From: Sphingomonas sp.
GTDB taxonomy: Bacteria; Pseudomonadota; Alphaproteobacteria; Sphingomonadales; Sphingomonadaceae
Assembly (NCBI RefSeq): GCF_025362505.1
Contig: NZ_JANYGG010000033.1
Coordinates: 1 to 41,000, forward strand
DNA: 41,000 nucleotides
Direction of reading: 5' to 3'
The translations under genes and the position numbers were made by a program. This document shows positions 1-6,737 of this stretch, piece by piece; within the stretch, counting starts at the first letter, position 1, and every line of letters begins with the position of its first letter. The notes beneath the pieces were generated by a model that was given only the letters and a program-made list of their open reading frames with translations, did not search any database and was not told where the DNA came from.

Positions 1-173
1 GGACCGACGCCGGATTTCTGCTGGCGCTGGAGCGGTTCGGTTATTCGGTCGCCGAGCCTCAAAAGGCGGTGATTGCCTTCCAGCGGCGCTTTCGCCCCGA
101 CCGGATCGACGGGATCATCGACGGTGAGTGCCGGGCCAAGCTGCTGTCGCTGTTGCTGCCGCGGCCGCAATAG
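1..173 (+). CDS. AmpD-type N-acetylmuramoyl-L-alanine amidase, 3' end only
   Basis: The reading frame open from base 3 to the TAG at 171-173 encodes about 56 C-terminal residues. The stretch with LLALERFGY, AVIAFQRRFRP and DGIIDGEC is typical of the small helical peptidoglycan-binding domain (PG_binding_1) that closes AmpD-like amidases. Such enzymes cut the bond between N-acetylmuramic acid and the L-alanine of the peptide stem. The catalytic amidase domain lies upstream of the window, so the enzyme class is inferred from this tail. It could be another cell-wall enzyme with the same binding domain. RNase P RNA begins about 13 bases after the stop. Confidence 0.7.
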   Translation, partial: TDAGFLLALERFGYSVAEPQKAVIAFQRRFRPDRIDGIIDGECRAKLLSLLLPRPQ

Positions 174-185
174 GTCATATCACGG

Positions 186-565
186 CCACCAGGCGGCCGG
201 GCGACCGCGGCCTTCCGCAAGGAAGGGCGAGGAAAGTCCGGGCTCCACGAAAAAACGGTGCCGGGTAACGCCCGGCGGGCTCATTTTCGGATGGGTTCAG
301 GGAAAGTGCCACAGAAAGCAATCCGCCGGCCTTCGGACCGGTAAGGGCGAAAGGGTGCGGCAAGAGCGCACCGCGTCCCCGGCAACGGGGGCGGCACGGC
401 AAACCCCACCGGGTGCAAGACCGAATAGGGGTGGCATATGGGCATTTTCGGCTCGTCACCCGGGTTGGTCGCTTGAGCGGCGGAGCAATCCGTCGCCTAG
501 AGGAATGGTCGCCCAGGTACCGCAAGGTGCTGGACAGAACCCGGCTTACAGGCCGCCTGGCGTTT
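186..565 (+). ncRNA. rnpB: RNase P RNA, bacterial class A
   Basis: This is the catalytic RNA that trims the 5' leader of pre-tRNAs. The conserved 5' core GAGGAAAGTCCGGGCTCC sits at about 229-246, and the matching 3' core around AGAGGAATGGTCGCC and ACAGAACCCGGCTTACA lies at about 498-550. The ends are set by the P1 helix: CCAGGCGGCC at 189-198 is perfectly complementary to GGCCGCCTGG at 551-560. The length of about 380 bases suits an alphaproteobacterial class A RNA. Exact mature ends are estimated from P1. Any open reading frames here are spurious. Confidence 0.95.
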
Positions 566-584
566 TAGTTTTGTGCTGTGCCGA

Positions 585-605
585 CCCCCACCCCCACCCC
601 CACCC
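585..605. repeat. CCCCCA tandem repeat, G-quadruplex motif on the minus strand
   Basis: Three copies of CCCCCA followed by CCC lie 20 bases after the RNase P RNA. Read on the minus strand this gives four G-runs (3, 5, 5 and 5 Gs) separated by single T residues, which fits a short-loop G-quadruplex. Whether it folds, or is just a slippage-prone tract, cannot be told from sequence. Confidence 0.7.
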
Positions 606-648
606 GGCCAACCCATAGGATACACTCAGTGGGCTGGCCGGGTGGGGG
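597..648. repeat. 19-bp inverted repeat between rnpB and the J-domain gene
   Basis: The arm at 597-615 (C5-A-CCCGGCCAACCCA) pairs with 630-648 over 19 positions with one A-C mismatch, leaving a 14-base loop. The 5' arm shares its first bases with the CCCCCA repeat. No T-run follows on the plus strand, so it is not a standard intrinsic terminator. It may still help end or process rnpB transcripts. Confidence 0.6.
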
Positions 649-725
649 CGTGGGCCGGCTCAGTTCTTCGCAACAAAAACATAAAACTGGTGGAGCCGAC
701 GCCCATCCCCTAAGCCGGACGAAGC

Positions 726-1271
726 ATGGCCAAGGCAACGCGATCCGATAATTGGGGCTTTCCCCGCTGGAGCAGCTACGGTGCCAAGGGCACTGCCACG
801 GCGCGGATCCGGCTGTGCGATCGCGAAGGCTGCAACGCGGCCGGTGACCGCCCCGCCCCCAAGGCGCCAAACCGTCCCGATCGCTGGTATTTCTGCGAGC
901 CCCACGCCGCGGAATATAACAAGAACTGGAACTACTTCGCCGGGCTCAGCGCCGAAGAGGCGGCGCGCCAGGCGGCAGAGGCCGAGGATGGCCCCGCCTA
1001 TCGCGCCTCGGCGCACTATCAGTGGGCAGGGCCGGGTGATGGCACGCGCAGTCGCGACGAGATGCGCGCGCTCGACGTCCTCGATCTTCCACCCGACGCC
1101 GATGCGGCGGCGGTCAAGGCCGCCTATCGCCGCATGGCCAAGGAAAACCATCCCGACGTCAATGCCGACGACAAGGAGGCAGCCACGCGCTTCCAGCAAA
1201 TCCAGGCGTCGTACGACGTGCTGCGCAAGGCCGACGAGCGCCGCGCCGCGGTCGCGTCGGCAACCATCTAG
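726..1271 (+). CDS. J-domain (DnaJ-family) co-chaperone
   Basis: The 181-residue protein carries a C-terminal J domain from about residue 115 to 175 with the HPD tripeptide at residues 142-144 (KENHPDVN). HPD is the signature that stimulates ATP hydrolysis by Hsp70/DnaK. The first hundred residues have no G/F region or DnaJ zinc centre. They hold a tryptophan-rich start and a CDREGC motif with a further Cys (WYFCEPHA), which might bind metal. It is therefore not classical DnaJ but a short J-protein. It faces the convergent thioesterase gene. The partner protein is unknown. Confidence 0.85.
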   Translation: MAKATRSDNWGFPRWSSYGAKGTATARIRLCDREGCNAAGDRPAPKAPNRPDRWYFCEPHAAEYNKNWNYFAGLSAEEAARQAAEAEDGPAYRASAHYQWAGPGDGTRSRDEMRALDVLDLPPDADAAAVKAAYRRMAKENHPDVNADDKEAATRFQQIQASYDVLRKADERRAAVASATI

Positions 1272-1289
1272 AGCCTGATCGTTCGACGT

Positions 1290-1308
1290 GGGAGCGCATC
1301 GCGCTTCC
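1290..1308. other. Hairpin in the gap between two convergent genes
   Basis: GGGAGCGC at 1290-1297 and GCGCTTCC at 1301-1308 form an 8-bp stem (one G-T pair) around a three-base loop. It sits in the 68-base gap between the convergent J-domain and thioesterase genes, a usual place for a shared transcription end. There is no T-tract on either side, so terminator function is only suggested. Confidence 0.3.
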
Positions 1309-1339
1309 GCCAAAAGCGTGAAACGGGATCCATCAAAGC

Positions 1340-1804
1340 CTAGGTCGGCATGAAGGTCAGCGCGGCGCGCGCGATCGGATCGTCGCGGTCGCCGACGTGC
1401 GCTACCCCCTCGACGAACGACACCGAGCGCGTGATCTTGATGCAACGGCACCACGCGAATACCGTCTCGTGCTTTCTCGCTGGCCGCAGATAGTCGATCC
1501 GCAGGTCGAGCGTCACGGCCGGACGGAACTCGCCCTGCTTGACCCAAACTGATATTCCGGCGGCAAGGTCGATCAGGCTGACAATCGCTCCGCTCGCCAG
1601 CAAGCCGGTTTCGGGCACCCCGACCAGCTCCTCGCGCCACGGCAGCGCGGCTTCGAACCAGTCGTCGCCGTGACCGACATAGTCGAAGCCGATCGCACCG
1701 CTATGGCCATAGCGGCTGATTATATCCGAAAACCGCCGCGCATCGAACGCGCCGCCTTTGATTCGCGCATCTTCCTCGGCGCTGACCGGCCGCTCGTCGC
1801 TCAT
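1340..1804 (-). CDS. PaaI-type hotdog-fold thioesterase
   Basis: The 154-residue protein has the length and pattern of the PaaI/YbgC hotdog superfamily, which hydrolyses acyl-CoA thioesters. The segment GLLASGAIVSLIDLAAG near residues 68-83 matches the hotdog central helix with its conserved Asp. It is followed by TLDLRIDYLRPA, the usual strand that pairs with the partner subunit. The substrate cannot be deduced. Its ATG overlaps the stop of the sufE-like gene by four bases, so the two are probably translated together, possibly as the last genes of the psp transcript. Confidence 0.8.
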   Translation of the reverse strand: MSDERPVSAEEDARIKGGAFDARRFSDIISRYGHSGAIGFDYVGHGDDWFEAALPWREELVGVPETGLLASGAIVSLIDLAAGISVWVKQGEFRPAVTLDLRIDYLRPARKHETVFAWCRCIKITRSVSFVEGVAHVGDRDDPIARAALTFMPT

Positions 1805-2214
1805 GCAAGCCGCTCGGCGGTGTCGCGCACCAGCGTGATCATGTTGGGCAATCCCTGCGTTCGGTTCGAACTCAGCTCGCGGGTCAGTTCGAACGGGGCC
1901 AGCTGCGTCTCGATGTCGGCCGCCGCGACCTCGGCCGCCGGACGGTCCTGCACCGCCGCCAGCACAAGCGCGACAATCCCCTTTGTAATCGCGGCATTGC
2001 TGTCGGCGAGGAAATGCAGCCGACCATCATCGGTCCGCGTCGGGTAAACCCAAACCAAGGCGGAACAACCGCGCACTTTCGTGGCCTCGGTCTTGAGCGC
2101 GTCGGGCATCGGCTCGAGCAACCGGCCAAGCTCGATCAGCAGCCGATAGCGATCCTCGCTTTCGAGCATGGCATAGTCGTCGGCAATATCGGCCAAGGGG
2201 GGCAGGGGTGTCAC
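1801..2214 (-). CDS. SufE-family sulfur acceptor protein
   Basis: The 137-residue product matches SufE, which takes persulfide sulfur from the cysteine desulfurase SufS and passes it to the SufBC2D scaffold for iron-sulfur cluster assembly. The acceptor cysteine is in VRGCSALVWV (Cys50), and the DDYAMLESEDRYRLLIELGR start is typical. The start is GTG: no ATG lies between it and the in-frame upstream stop, and the next Met would cut into the conserved N-terminus. It begins 21 bases after the last small psp-associated gene. No other suf genes are present in the window. Confidence 0.88.
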   Translation of the reverse strand: MTPLPPLADIADDYAMLESEDRYRLLIELGRLLEPMPDALKTEATKVRGCSALVWVYPTRTDDGRLHFLADSNAAITKGIVALVLAAVQDRPAAEVAAADIETQLAPFELTRELSSNRTQGLPNMITLVRDTAERLA

Positions 2215-2235
2215 GCTCCCGCGCCTACCGGTCGC

Positions 2236-2490
2236 CTAGCGGTCGCGCAATTGGTCGATTTCGCGCGCCAGGCTGTTTTCCTTCTCGACCGCGATCCGTT
2301 CGAGCACCTGGATGCGTTGCTTGAGCTGCGTGACCTCATCGCGCAGGCGGCGAGTCTCGCCCTCATCTTCCGCGCGGGGCGTGACGTCGAGTATCTCCGG
2401 ACCACGATGGCGAAAGCGCCCCCTCGACTGCATGATTCGCCCGACCACCACGATCGCCACGATCAGCACGACCATTTCGAACGGGTTCAT
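2236..2490 (-). CDS. Small membrane protein with C-terminal coiled coil, psp-operon member
   Basis: The 84-residue protein starts at MNPFEMVV after the strong ribosome site GGAGGAGG. Residues 4-20 form one membrane segment (VVLIVAIVVVG). A basic stretch and a 40-residue coiled coil follow, ending LKQRIQVLERIAVEKENSLAREIDQL over two consecutive blocks. That tail resembles the tails of PspC, PspB and the preceding small protein. Its start overlaps the stop of the preceding gene by four bases. I do not recognise a named family. The setting suggests an accessory part of the Psp membrane complex. Confidence 0.72.
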   Translation of the reverse strand: MNPFEMVVLIVAIVVVGRIMQSRGRFRHRGPEILDVTPRAEDEGETRRLRDEVTQLKQRIQVLERIAVEKENSLAREIDQLRDR

Positions 2491-2762
2491 CGCACCTCCT
2501 CCTGCCCGGTCAGCCGCGGCGCGCGAAGCGCCTCGATTTGAGCAGCGGTCTCGACACCGCGATCGGTCGCAAGCTGTTCGAGTACGCGCACACGCTGTTC
2601 CAGCCGCTCGGTGTGCGCCGCATATTGCGCGCTCTTCTCGGCGGCGAGATTGCTCTGCGTTGCCAACTGCCGCTCCTTCAGCTTGAGCCACATCTTGAAC
2701 GGTGCGATGCCGATCGCGGCGAGCGGGATCAGCACCCAGATCCAGCTGGCAATGTCATTCAT
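2487..2762 (-). CDS. PspB-like small membrane protein, psp-operon member
   Basis: The 91-residue protein starts at MNDIASWIW, after the AAGGGAAAC ribosome site. A membrane helix (about residues 5-22, WIWVLIPLAAIGIAPF) is followed by a KMWLKLKERQ membrane-edge segment. A coiled coil then contains ERLEQRVRVLEQLATDRG and AAQIEALR. The layout is that of PspB, but the PspB hallmark AENPNWR is absent and a better PspB is encoded at 3188-3466. It begins 34 bases after pspC. A duplicated and diverged PspB is the simplest reading; function is inferred from context only. Confidence 0.72.
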   Translation of the reverse strand: MNDIASWIWVLIPLAAIGIAPFKMWLKLKERQLATQSNLAAEKSAQYAAHTERLEQRVRVLEQLATDRGVETAAQIEALRAPRLTGQEEVR

Positions 2763-2796
2763 AGGTTTCCCTTTCGAAGACTCAAACTGATCCGAA

Positions 2797-3183
2797 TTAT
2801 CGCAGCTGCTCGATTTCCTGCGCCAGGCTGCGATTTTCGGTCGTGACATGATATTCGATGTCGGCGAGCCGCCGGTCGATGTCGCGCATCCGGCTGCGGA
2901 TCTCGCGCGCGCTCTGGGCGGGCGAGGCGCGCACGCCCTGCCAAAACTGGCGCTCGTCCTTGCTCTCGGCGGCGATCTCGCGCGGCTCGTCGCTGGCGAT
3001 CCAGCCGACGATGAAATAGACCGGGATCAGCGCGCCCGCGCCGATAAAGATCGACAGTACCAGCCCGATGCGGACCAGGTTGACGTCGATCCCCGTGTAA
3101 TTGGCGATCCCGGCGCACACTCCCATGACCTTCTTGTGGCGCTTGTCGAGGTAGAAGCGGGTCCGGCTCGGCGGCTGCGGCAC
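2797..3183 (-). CDS. pspC: Phage shock protein C, membrane stress sensor
   Basis: The 128-residue product has the PspC domain at its N-terminus: RFYLDKRHKKVMGVCAGIANYTGID, written here in two pieces, RFYLDKRHKK and VMGVCAGIANYTGID, then one long hydrophobic segment (VRIGLVLSIFIGAGALIPVY). In enterobacteria PspC works with PspB at the inner membrane to bind PspA and release PspF under envelope stress. The C-terminus is a coiled coil, RRLADIEYHVTTENRSLAQ. The start is GTG, preceded by AAGGGAAGT. It follows pspB by four bases. Confidence 0.93.
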   Translation of the reverse strand: MPQPPSRTRFYLDKRHKKVMGVCAGIANYTGIDVNLVRIGLVLSIFIGAGALIPVYFIVGWIASDEPREIAAESKDERQFWQGVRASPAQSAREIRSRMRDIDRRLADIEYHVTTENRSLAQEIEQLR

Positions 3184-3187
3184 GGCG

Positions 3188-3466
3188 CTACTTCCCTTCG
3201 TTCAGCAGGCGCTGGCGCGCACCGGTTTCAGGCAGGATATTCTGGCGCCAGTTGGGGTTCTCGGCGGTCATGATCCGCTCGATCGAGCCCAGGCGATCAT
3301 CGAGTCGCCGCGCCGCATCGTACAGCTCGTCGAGTAATTTCTCGTCACCACCCGTCAGCCGCGCCGTGGTCTTCCATTTGGTGATGTAGTGAAACACCAG
3401 CCACGGCAGTCCAACGAACAAGACCCCCATCGTGATAAGCAGCGCCATGAGATCCCCGGAGTCCAT
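3188..3466 (-). CDS. pspB: Phage shock protein B
   Basis: The 92-residue product has a single N-terminal membrane helix (LMALLITMGVLFVGLPWLVF), then a coiled coil ending RLGSIERIMTAENPNWR. This matches the E. coli PspB ending ALESILDAEHPNWR closely. PspB and PspC together form the membrane sensor of the phage shock response. A tail of about 20 residues beyond NPNWR is longer than in E. coli. Met7 is an alternative start with a nearby GGGGAT. The gene begins three bases after pspA. Confidence 0.93.
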   Translation of the reverse strand: MDSGDLMALLITMGVLFVGLPWLVFHYITKWKTTARLTGGDEKLLDELYDAARRLDDRLGSIERIMTAENPNWRQNILPETGARQRLLNEGK

Positions 3467-3469
3467 GTC

Positions 3470-4138
3470 TTAATTACCCTTTGTCTTAAGCGCGGCCTTC
3501 ATGGCCTGCAGTTCGGCATCGACGCTGTCGCTCGCGCGCAGGTCGGAGATTTCTTCTTCCAGGCTCTTCGGCCCGGTCATGCCGAGCGCGTCGGCGCGCC
3601 CCTCGGCAAAGTCGGCGCGCCGCTCCATGATCTCGAACCGCGAGAAGGCGTCCTCGGTGCGATTGCCGTGCAGCACTTCGCTCGTCCGGGCCCGCGTCAC
3701 CGCGCTCTCGATCCGGCTGGCGATTGCGTTCTGCCGTGCCCGCGCCTCGCGCAGCTTGCCCTGCAGCTTGGCGATGTCGGCTTCGTAGCCCTTGAGCGTA
3801 TGCTCGATCACCGAGATCTCCGCGCGTAGCCCCTCGGCCATGTCGGCCGCCTTCTGGCGCTCGCCGAGCGCGGCGCGGGCCAGGTCCTCGCGGTCCTTGG
3901 ACAGCGCCAGTTCGGCCTTCTCTGTCCAGCTGCCCTGCAATTCGTCGAGCCGGTTGATCGCGCGGCGCATTTCCTTGCTGTCGGCGATCGAGCGCGCCGC
4001 CGAGGCGCGGACCTCGACCAAGGTTTCCTCCATTTCGAGGATGATCATCCGGATCATCCGCGCGGGATCCTCCGCGCGGTCGAGCAGCTCGGTCATATTG
4101 GCTGCGACGATGTCCCGCGTACGGGAAAAAATGCCCAT
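3470..4138 (-). CDS. pspA: Phage shock protein A, membrane-stabilising ESCRT-III-like effector
   Basis: At 222 residues it equals the usual PspA length. It begins MGIFSRTRDIVAANMTELLD and carries AEDPARMIRMIILEMEETL, the family signature, then long helices throughout. PspA binds PspF to hold it inactive and, when released, polymerises on the inner membrane to limit proton leakage. It is the first gene of the minus-strand operon, 43 bases downstream of a sigma-54 promoter, with GGAG seven bases before ATG. Confidence 0.97.
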   Translation of the reverse strand: MGIFSRTRDIVAANMTELLDRAEDPARMIRMIILEMEETLVEVRASAARSIADSKEMRRAINRLDELQGSWTEKAELALSKDREDLARAALGERQKAADMAEGLRAEISVIEHTLKGYEADIAKLQGKLREARARQNAIASRIESAVTRARTSEVLHGNRTEDAFSRFEIMERRADFAEGRADALGMTGPKSLEEEISDLRASDSVDAELQAMKAALKTKGN

Positions 4139-4180
4139 TCAGCACTCCGTTCAAAATTCAGGCGCCAGTCGCAATTTCCT

Positions 4181-4198
4181 ATGCAGCGAGCGTGCCAA
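4181..4198 (-). promoter_or_regulatory. Sigma-54 (-24/-12) promoter of the psp operon
   Basis: On the minus strand the sequence reads TTGGCACGCTCGCTGCAT. It has the invariant GG (4196-4195) and GC (4184-4183) separated by exactly ten bases, and a full TGGCACG block, close to the TGGCACG-N4-TTGC consensus. Transcription would start near 4171 and read into pspA. A divergent gene for a PspF-type sigma-54 activator lies about 100 bases away, which strongly supports the call. Confidence 0.9.
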
Positions 4199-4299
4199 TA
4201 TCGAGAAAGCCCCGAAAATGTAAAAAGCGCCAATCTTTTCGACGAACGGCGGTGCGAAGCATCTTGCCAGAACGTGGGAATTGCCACCAACTCTTGGCT

Positions 4300-5352
4300 A
4301 TGGAGCGTACAACCCAATTTGTCGGTCAGAGCCTGGCCTTCCTCGACTCGGTCGAACGCGCCAGCCGCGCCGCGCCGCTCAACCGGCCAGTCCTCGTCAT
4401 CGGCGAGCGCGGCACCGGCAAGGAATTAATCGCCGAGCGCCTTCACCATCTGTCGGGCCGCTGGGCCGGTCCGCTTATCACGATGAACTGCGCCGCGCTC
4501 CCCGAAACACTGATCGAGGCCGAGCTGTTCGGCCATGAAGCCGGCAGCTTCACGGGTGCCGCCAAGACCAGGCATGGCCGCTTCGAGGAGGCCGACGGCG
4601 GCACCCTGTTCCTCGACGAACTGGCGAGCCTGTCGTCGCCGGCGCAGGACCGCCTCCTGCGCGCGGTCGAATATGGCGAGGTCACCCGCATCGGCGCGTC
4701 AAAGCCGATCCGCGTCGACGTCCGCATCGTCGCCGCGACCAACGAGCATCTGCCCCGCCTGGTCGACGAGGGCCGCTTCCGCGCCGACCTGCTCGACCGG
4801 CTGTCGTTCGAGGTCGTCACCTTGCCCCCGCTGCGCGTCCGCAACGGCGACGTGCCGATCCTCGCCGACCATTTCGCGCGGCGCATGGCGGCCGAGCTCG
4901 AATGGCCGCAATGGCCCGGCTTCACGGCGCGCGCGCAGGCCGAGCTCGAAGCCTATCAATGGCCCGGCAATGTCCGCGAGTTGCGCAACGTGGTGGAGCG
5001 CGCGGTCTATCGCTCCGAGGATCCCGAGCGTCAGGTCGACGTCATCCAGTTCGATCCGTTCCACTCGCCGTGGGCTCCGGCCGATAGCGCCAGCGCCGCG
5101 CCGCACGAGAACCCCGAGCATCCGACCGCCGCTCCGCGTGCAGTCGAACCAGCGACTGCCGCCCTGCCGTCAGCCGCGACCGGCGACCTGCGCAGCGCGG
5201 TCAACGCCTACGAGCGCGCGCTTCTGGAGGACGCCTTGTCGCGTAACCGCTTCAACCAGCGCGCCACCGCCACGTCGCTCGGCCTCAGCTACGACCAGCT
5301 GCGCCACGCGATGAAGCGTCACAAGCTCCACGAAGGCGAGGCCGCCGCCTGA
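4300..5352 (+). CDS. pspF: Sigma-54-dependent activator of the psp operon (PspF)
   Basis: The 350-residue protein has no N-terminal receiver domain. A AAA+ core starts at once, as in E. coli PspF: Walker A GERGTGK (residues 35-41), the loop that contacts sigma-54 (GSFTGA, 82-87), Walker B GTLFLDE (101-107) and RADLLDRLSF. A proline/alanine linker (about 265-310) leads to a Fis-type helix-turn-helix (SRNRFNQRATATSLGLSYDQ). I chose the ATG at MERTTQFVG by alignment with PspF; an upstream in-frame ATG at 4192 would add 36 residues and overlap the divergent promoter. The loop reads GSFTGA rather than GAFTGA. Confidence 0.93.
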   Translation: MERTTQFVGQSLAFLDSVERASRAAPLNRPVLVIGERGTGKELIAERLHHLSGRWAGPLITMNCAALPETLIEAELFGHEAGSFTGAAKTRHGRFEEADGGTLFLDELASLSSPAQDRLLRAVEYGEVTRIGASKPIRVDVRIVAATNEHLPRLVDEGRFRADLLDRLSFEVVTLPPLRVRNGDVPILADHFARRMAAELEWPQWPGFTARAQAELEAYQWPGNVRELRNVVERAVYRSEDPERQVDVIQFDPFHSPWAPADSASAAPHENPEHPTAAPRAVEPATAALPSAATGDLRSAVNAYERALLEDALSRNRFNQRATATSLGLSYDQLRHAMKRHKLHEGEAAA

Positions 5353-5385
5353 GGCGAACGGCCCCGTGATCGGTAACGGCTCGGC

Positions 5386-5955
5386 CTACGCCGGCAAGGT
5401 CTGGTAAGTCGTCATCGCATAGAGCATCGGGATCGACAGCAGCGTGTTGACCCGGCTGGTCAGCATCGCGGTCTTGGCCGATTTCGCCTTCGACGCATCG
5501 TCGGCCTCGACCAGTCCGAGCGCGCGCTTCTGGTTCGGCCAGATGATGAACCACACGTTGAACGCCATGATCAGCCCGAGCCACATCCCCGTTCCGATCA
5601 AGCGGAACCCCGGCTTGAACCCGAACGCCTCGTGGAAATAGCCGTTGAACCACGCCAGCAGCAGCCCGGCGAACACGGTGAACGCCGCGCCCCAACGGAA
5701 GTAGAACAGCGCCTGCGGGGCGATATATTTCGACACGCCCGGCTTCAGCTCGGCCGGGATGGTCGGCATGGTCGGGATCTGCACGAAGTTGAAATAGTAG
5801 AGCAATCCGATCCACACGATCCCGAAGAACGCGTGGAGCCAGCGGGTGATCACCGCGGCGGTGATCGTATCGGCATGGAACGTCGCGCTCAGCACGATCG
5901 CGAGCAGCAGTCCGATACCCAGCGTGATGTAAAGATTTCCGAGCAGTTTGGCCAT
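5386..5955 (-). CDS. Urate-oxidase-N-like (PuuD-type) integral membrane protein
   Basis: The 189-residue protein starts at MAKLLGNLY after GGGGGA. It has about five membrane helices, including HAFFGIVWIGLLYYFNFVQ, which resembles the N-terminal membrane domain of urate hydroxylase PuuD. In PuuD a C-terminal cytochrome c domain follows. Here that domain and any CxxCH motif are absent, and no purine-degradation genes are nearby. Urate oxidation is therefore doubtful. A redox or haem-binding role through the conserved His is possible but unproven. It converges with pspF. Confidence 0.7.
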   Translation of the reverse strand: MAKLLGNLYITLGIGLLLAIVLSATFHADTITAAVITRWLHAFFGIVWIGLLYYFNFVQIPTMPTIPAELKPGVSKYIAPQALFYFRWGAAFTVFAGLLLAWFNGYFHEAFGFKPGFRLIGTGMWLGLIMAFNVWFIIWPNQKRALGLVEADDASKAKSAKTAMLTSRVNTLLSIPMLYAMTTYQTLPA

Positions 5956-6110
5956 CTGATCCCCCTGTCTGGCCGGACAGCTCCGGTCATGTTGCTGATC
6001 GTTACGGCGTCGTGTCGGTCGGATGCAAGCATTTGTCGCCGGTCGCGCATCCCAGGCGTTCACCGTTCGTTACTGGCCAACTACCACCGTCAATCCCACA
6101 AGGATTTCCC

Positions 6111-6734
6111 ATGCCCTTCTCTCTGCCCGAACTGCCCTATGCCAAGGACGCGCTTGCCCCGCACATGTCGGCCGAAACGTTCGACTATCATCACGGCAAG
6201 CATCACAAGGCCTATGTCGACAAGGCCAACGGCATGCTCGGCGAGAAGGGCCTCGAAGGCGCCTCGCTGATCGAGGTAATCAAGTCCGCGTCGGACAAGG
6301 GCGAAAAGGGCCTGTTCAACAATTCGGCGCAGATCTGGAACCACAGCTTCTTCTGGCAGTGCCTCGCGCCCGCGGGTTCGACCTCGCCGTCGGGCAAGCT
6401 CGCCGAGATGATCTCGAGCGACTTCGGCGACCACAACACGCTGCTCGAAAAGCTGGCGACCGAAGCGACCAATCATTTCGCGAGCGGCTGGGGCTGGCTA
6501 GTCCTCAATAACGGCAAGCTCGAAGTGACGTCACTCCATGACGCCGACACCCCGGTCGCGCACGGGATGACCCCGCTGCTCACGCTCGATGTGTGGGAGC
6601 ACGCCTACTACATCGACTATCGCAACGAGCGCCCGCGCTTCCTCAAGACGGTGCTCGAGAATATCGTCAACTGGGACTTCGTCGCGCACAACCTCGACGG
6701 CCAGGGCGCAAGCCGGGCAGATCAAATGAGCTAA
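6111..6734 (+). CDS. sodB: Iron superoxide dismutase
   Basis: This 207-residue cytoplasmic enzyme converts superoxide into oxygen and hydrogen peroxide. The metal ligands can be placed at His27 (FDYHHGKHH), His78 (QIWNHSFFW), Asp160 and His164 (DVWEHAYY). Gln74 in SAQIWNH marks the iron-type rather than manganese-type enzyme. AGGA nine bases upstream supports the ATG at MPFSLPELPY over the in-frame ATG at 6012. The gene ends three bases before the convergent ABC permease gene, with no terminator visible between them. Confidence 0.97.
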   Translation: MPFSLPELPYAKDALAPHMSAETFDYHHGKHHKAYVDKANGMLGEKGLEGASLIEVIKSASDKGEKGLFNNSAQIWNHSFFWQCLAPAGSTSPSGKLAEMISSDFGDHNTLLEKLATEATNHFASGWGWLVLNNGKLEVTSLHDADTPVAHGMTPLLTLDVWEHAYYIDYRNERPRFLKTVLENIVNWDFVAHNLDGQGASRADQMS

Positions 6735-6737
6735 CCG

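Noticed and set aside
73-618. A 181-codon plus-strand frame and a 116-codon minus-strand frame over rnpB
   Set aside because: The region is RNase P RNA with clear conserved cores and the P1 helix; the frames are accidental.
4192-4299. Longer N-terminus for PspF from the ATG at 4192
   Set aside because: It would start inside the -24/-12 promoter of pspA, has a basic non-conserved sequence, and the family begins at the AAA+ domain, as the ATG at 4300 gives.
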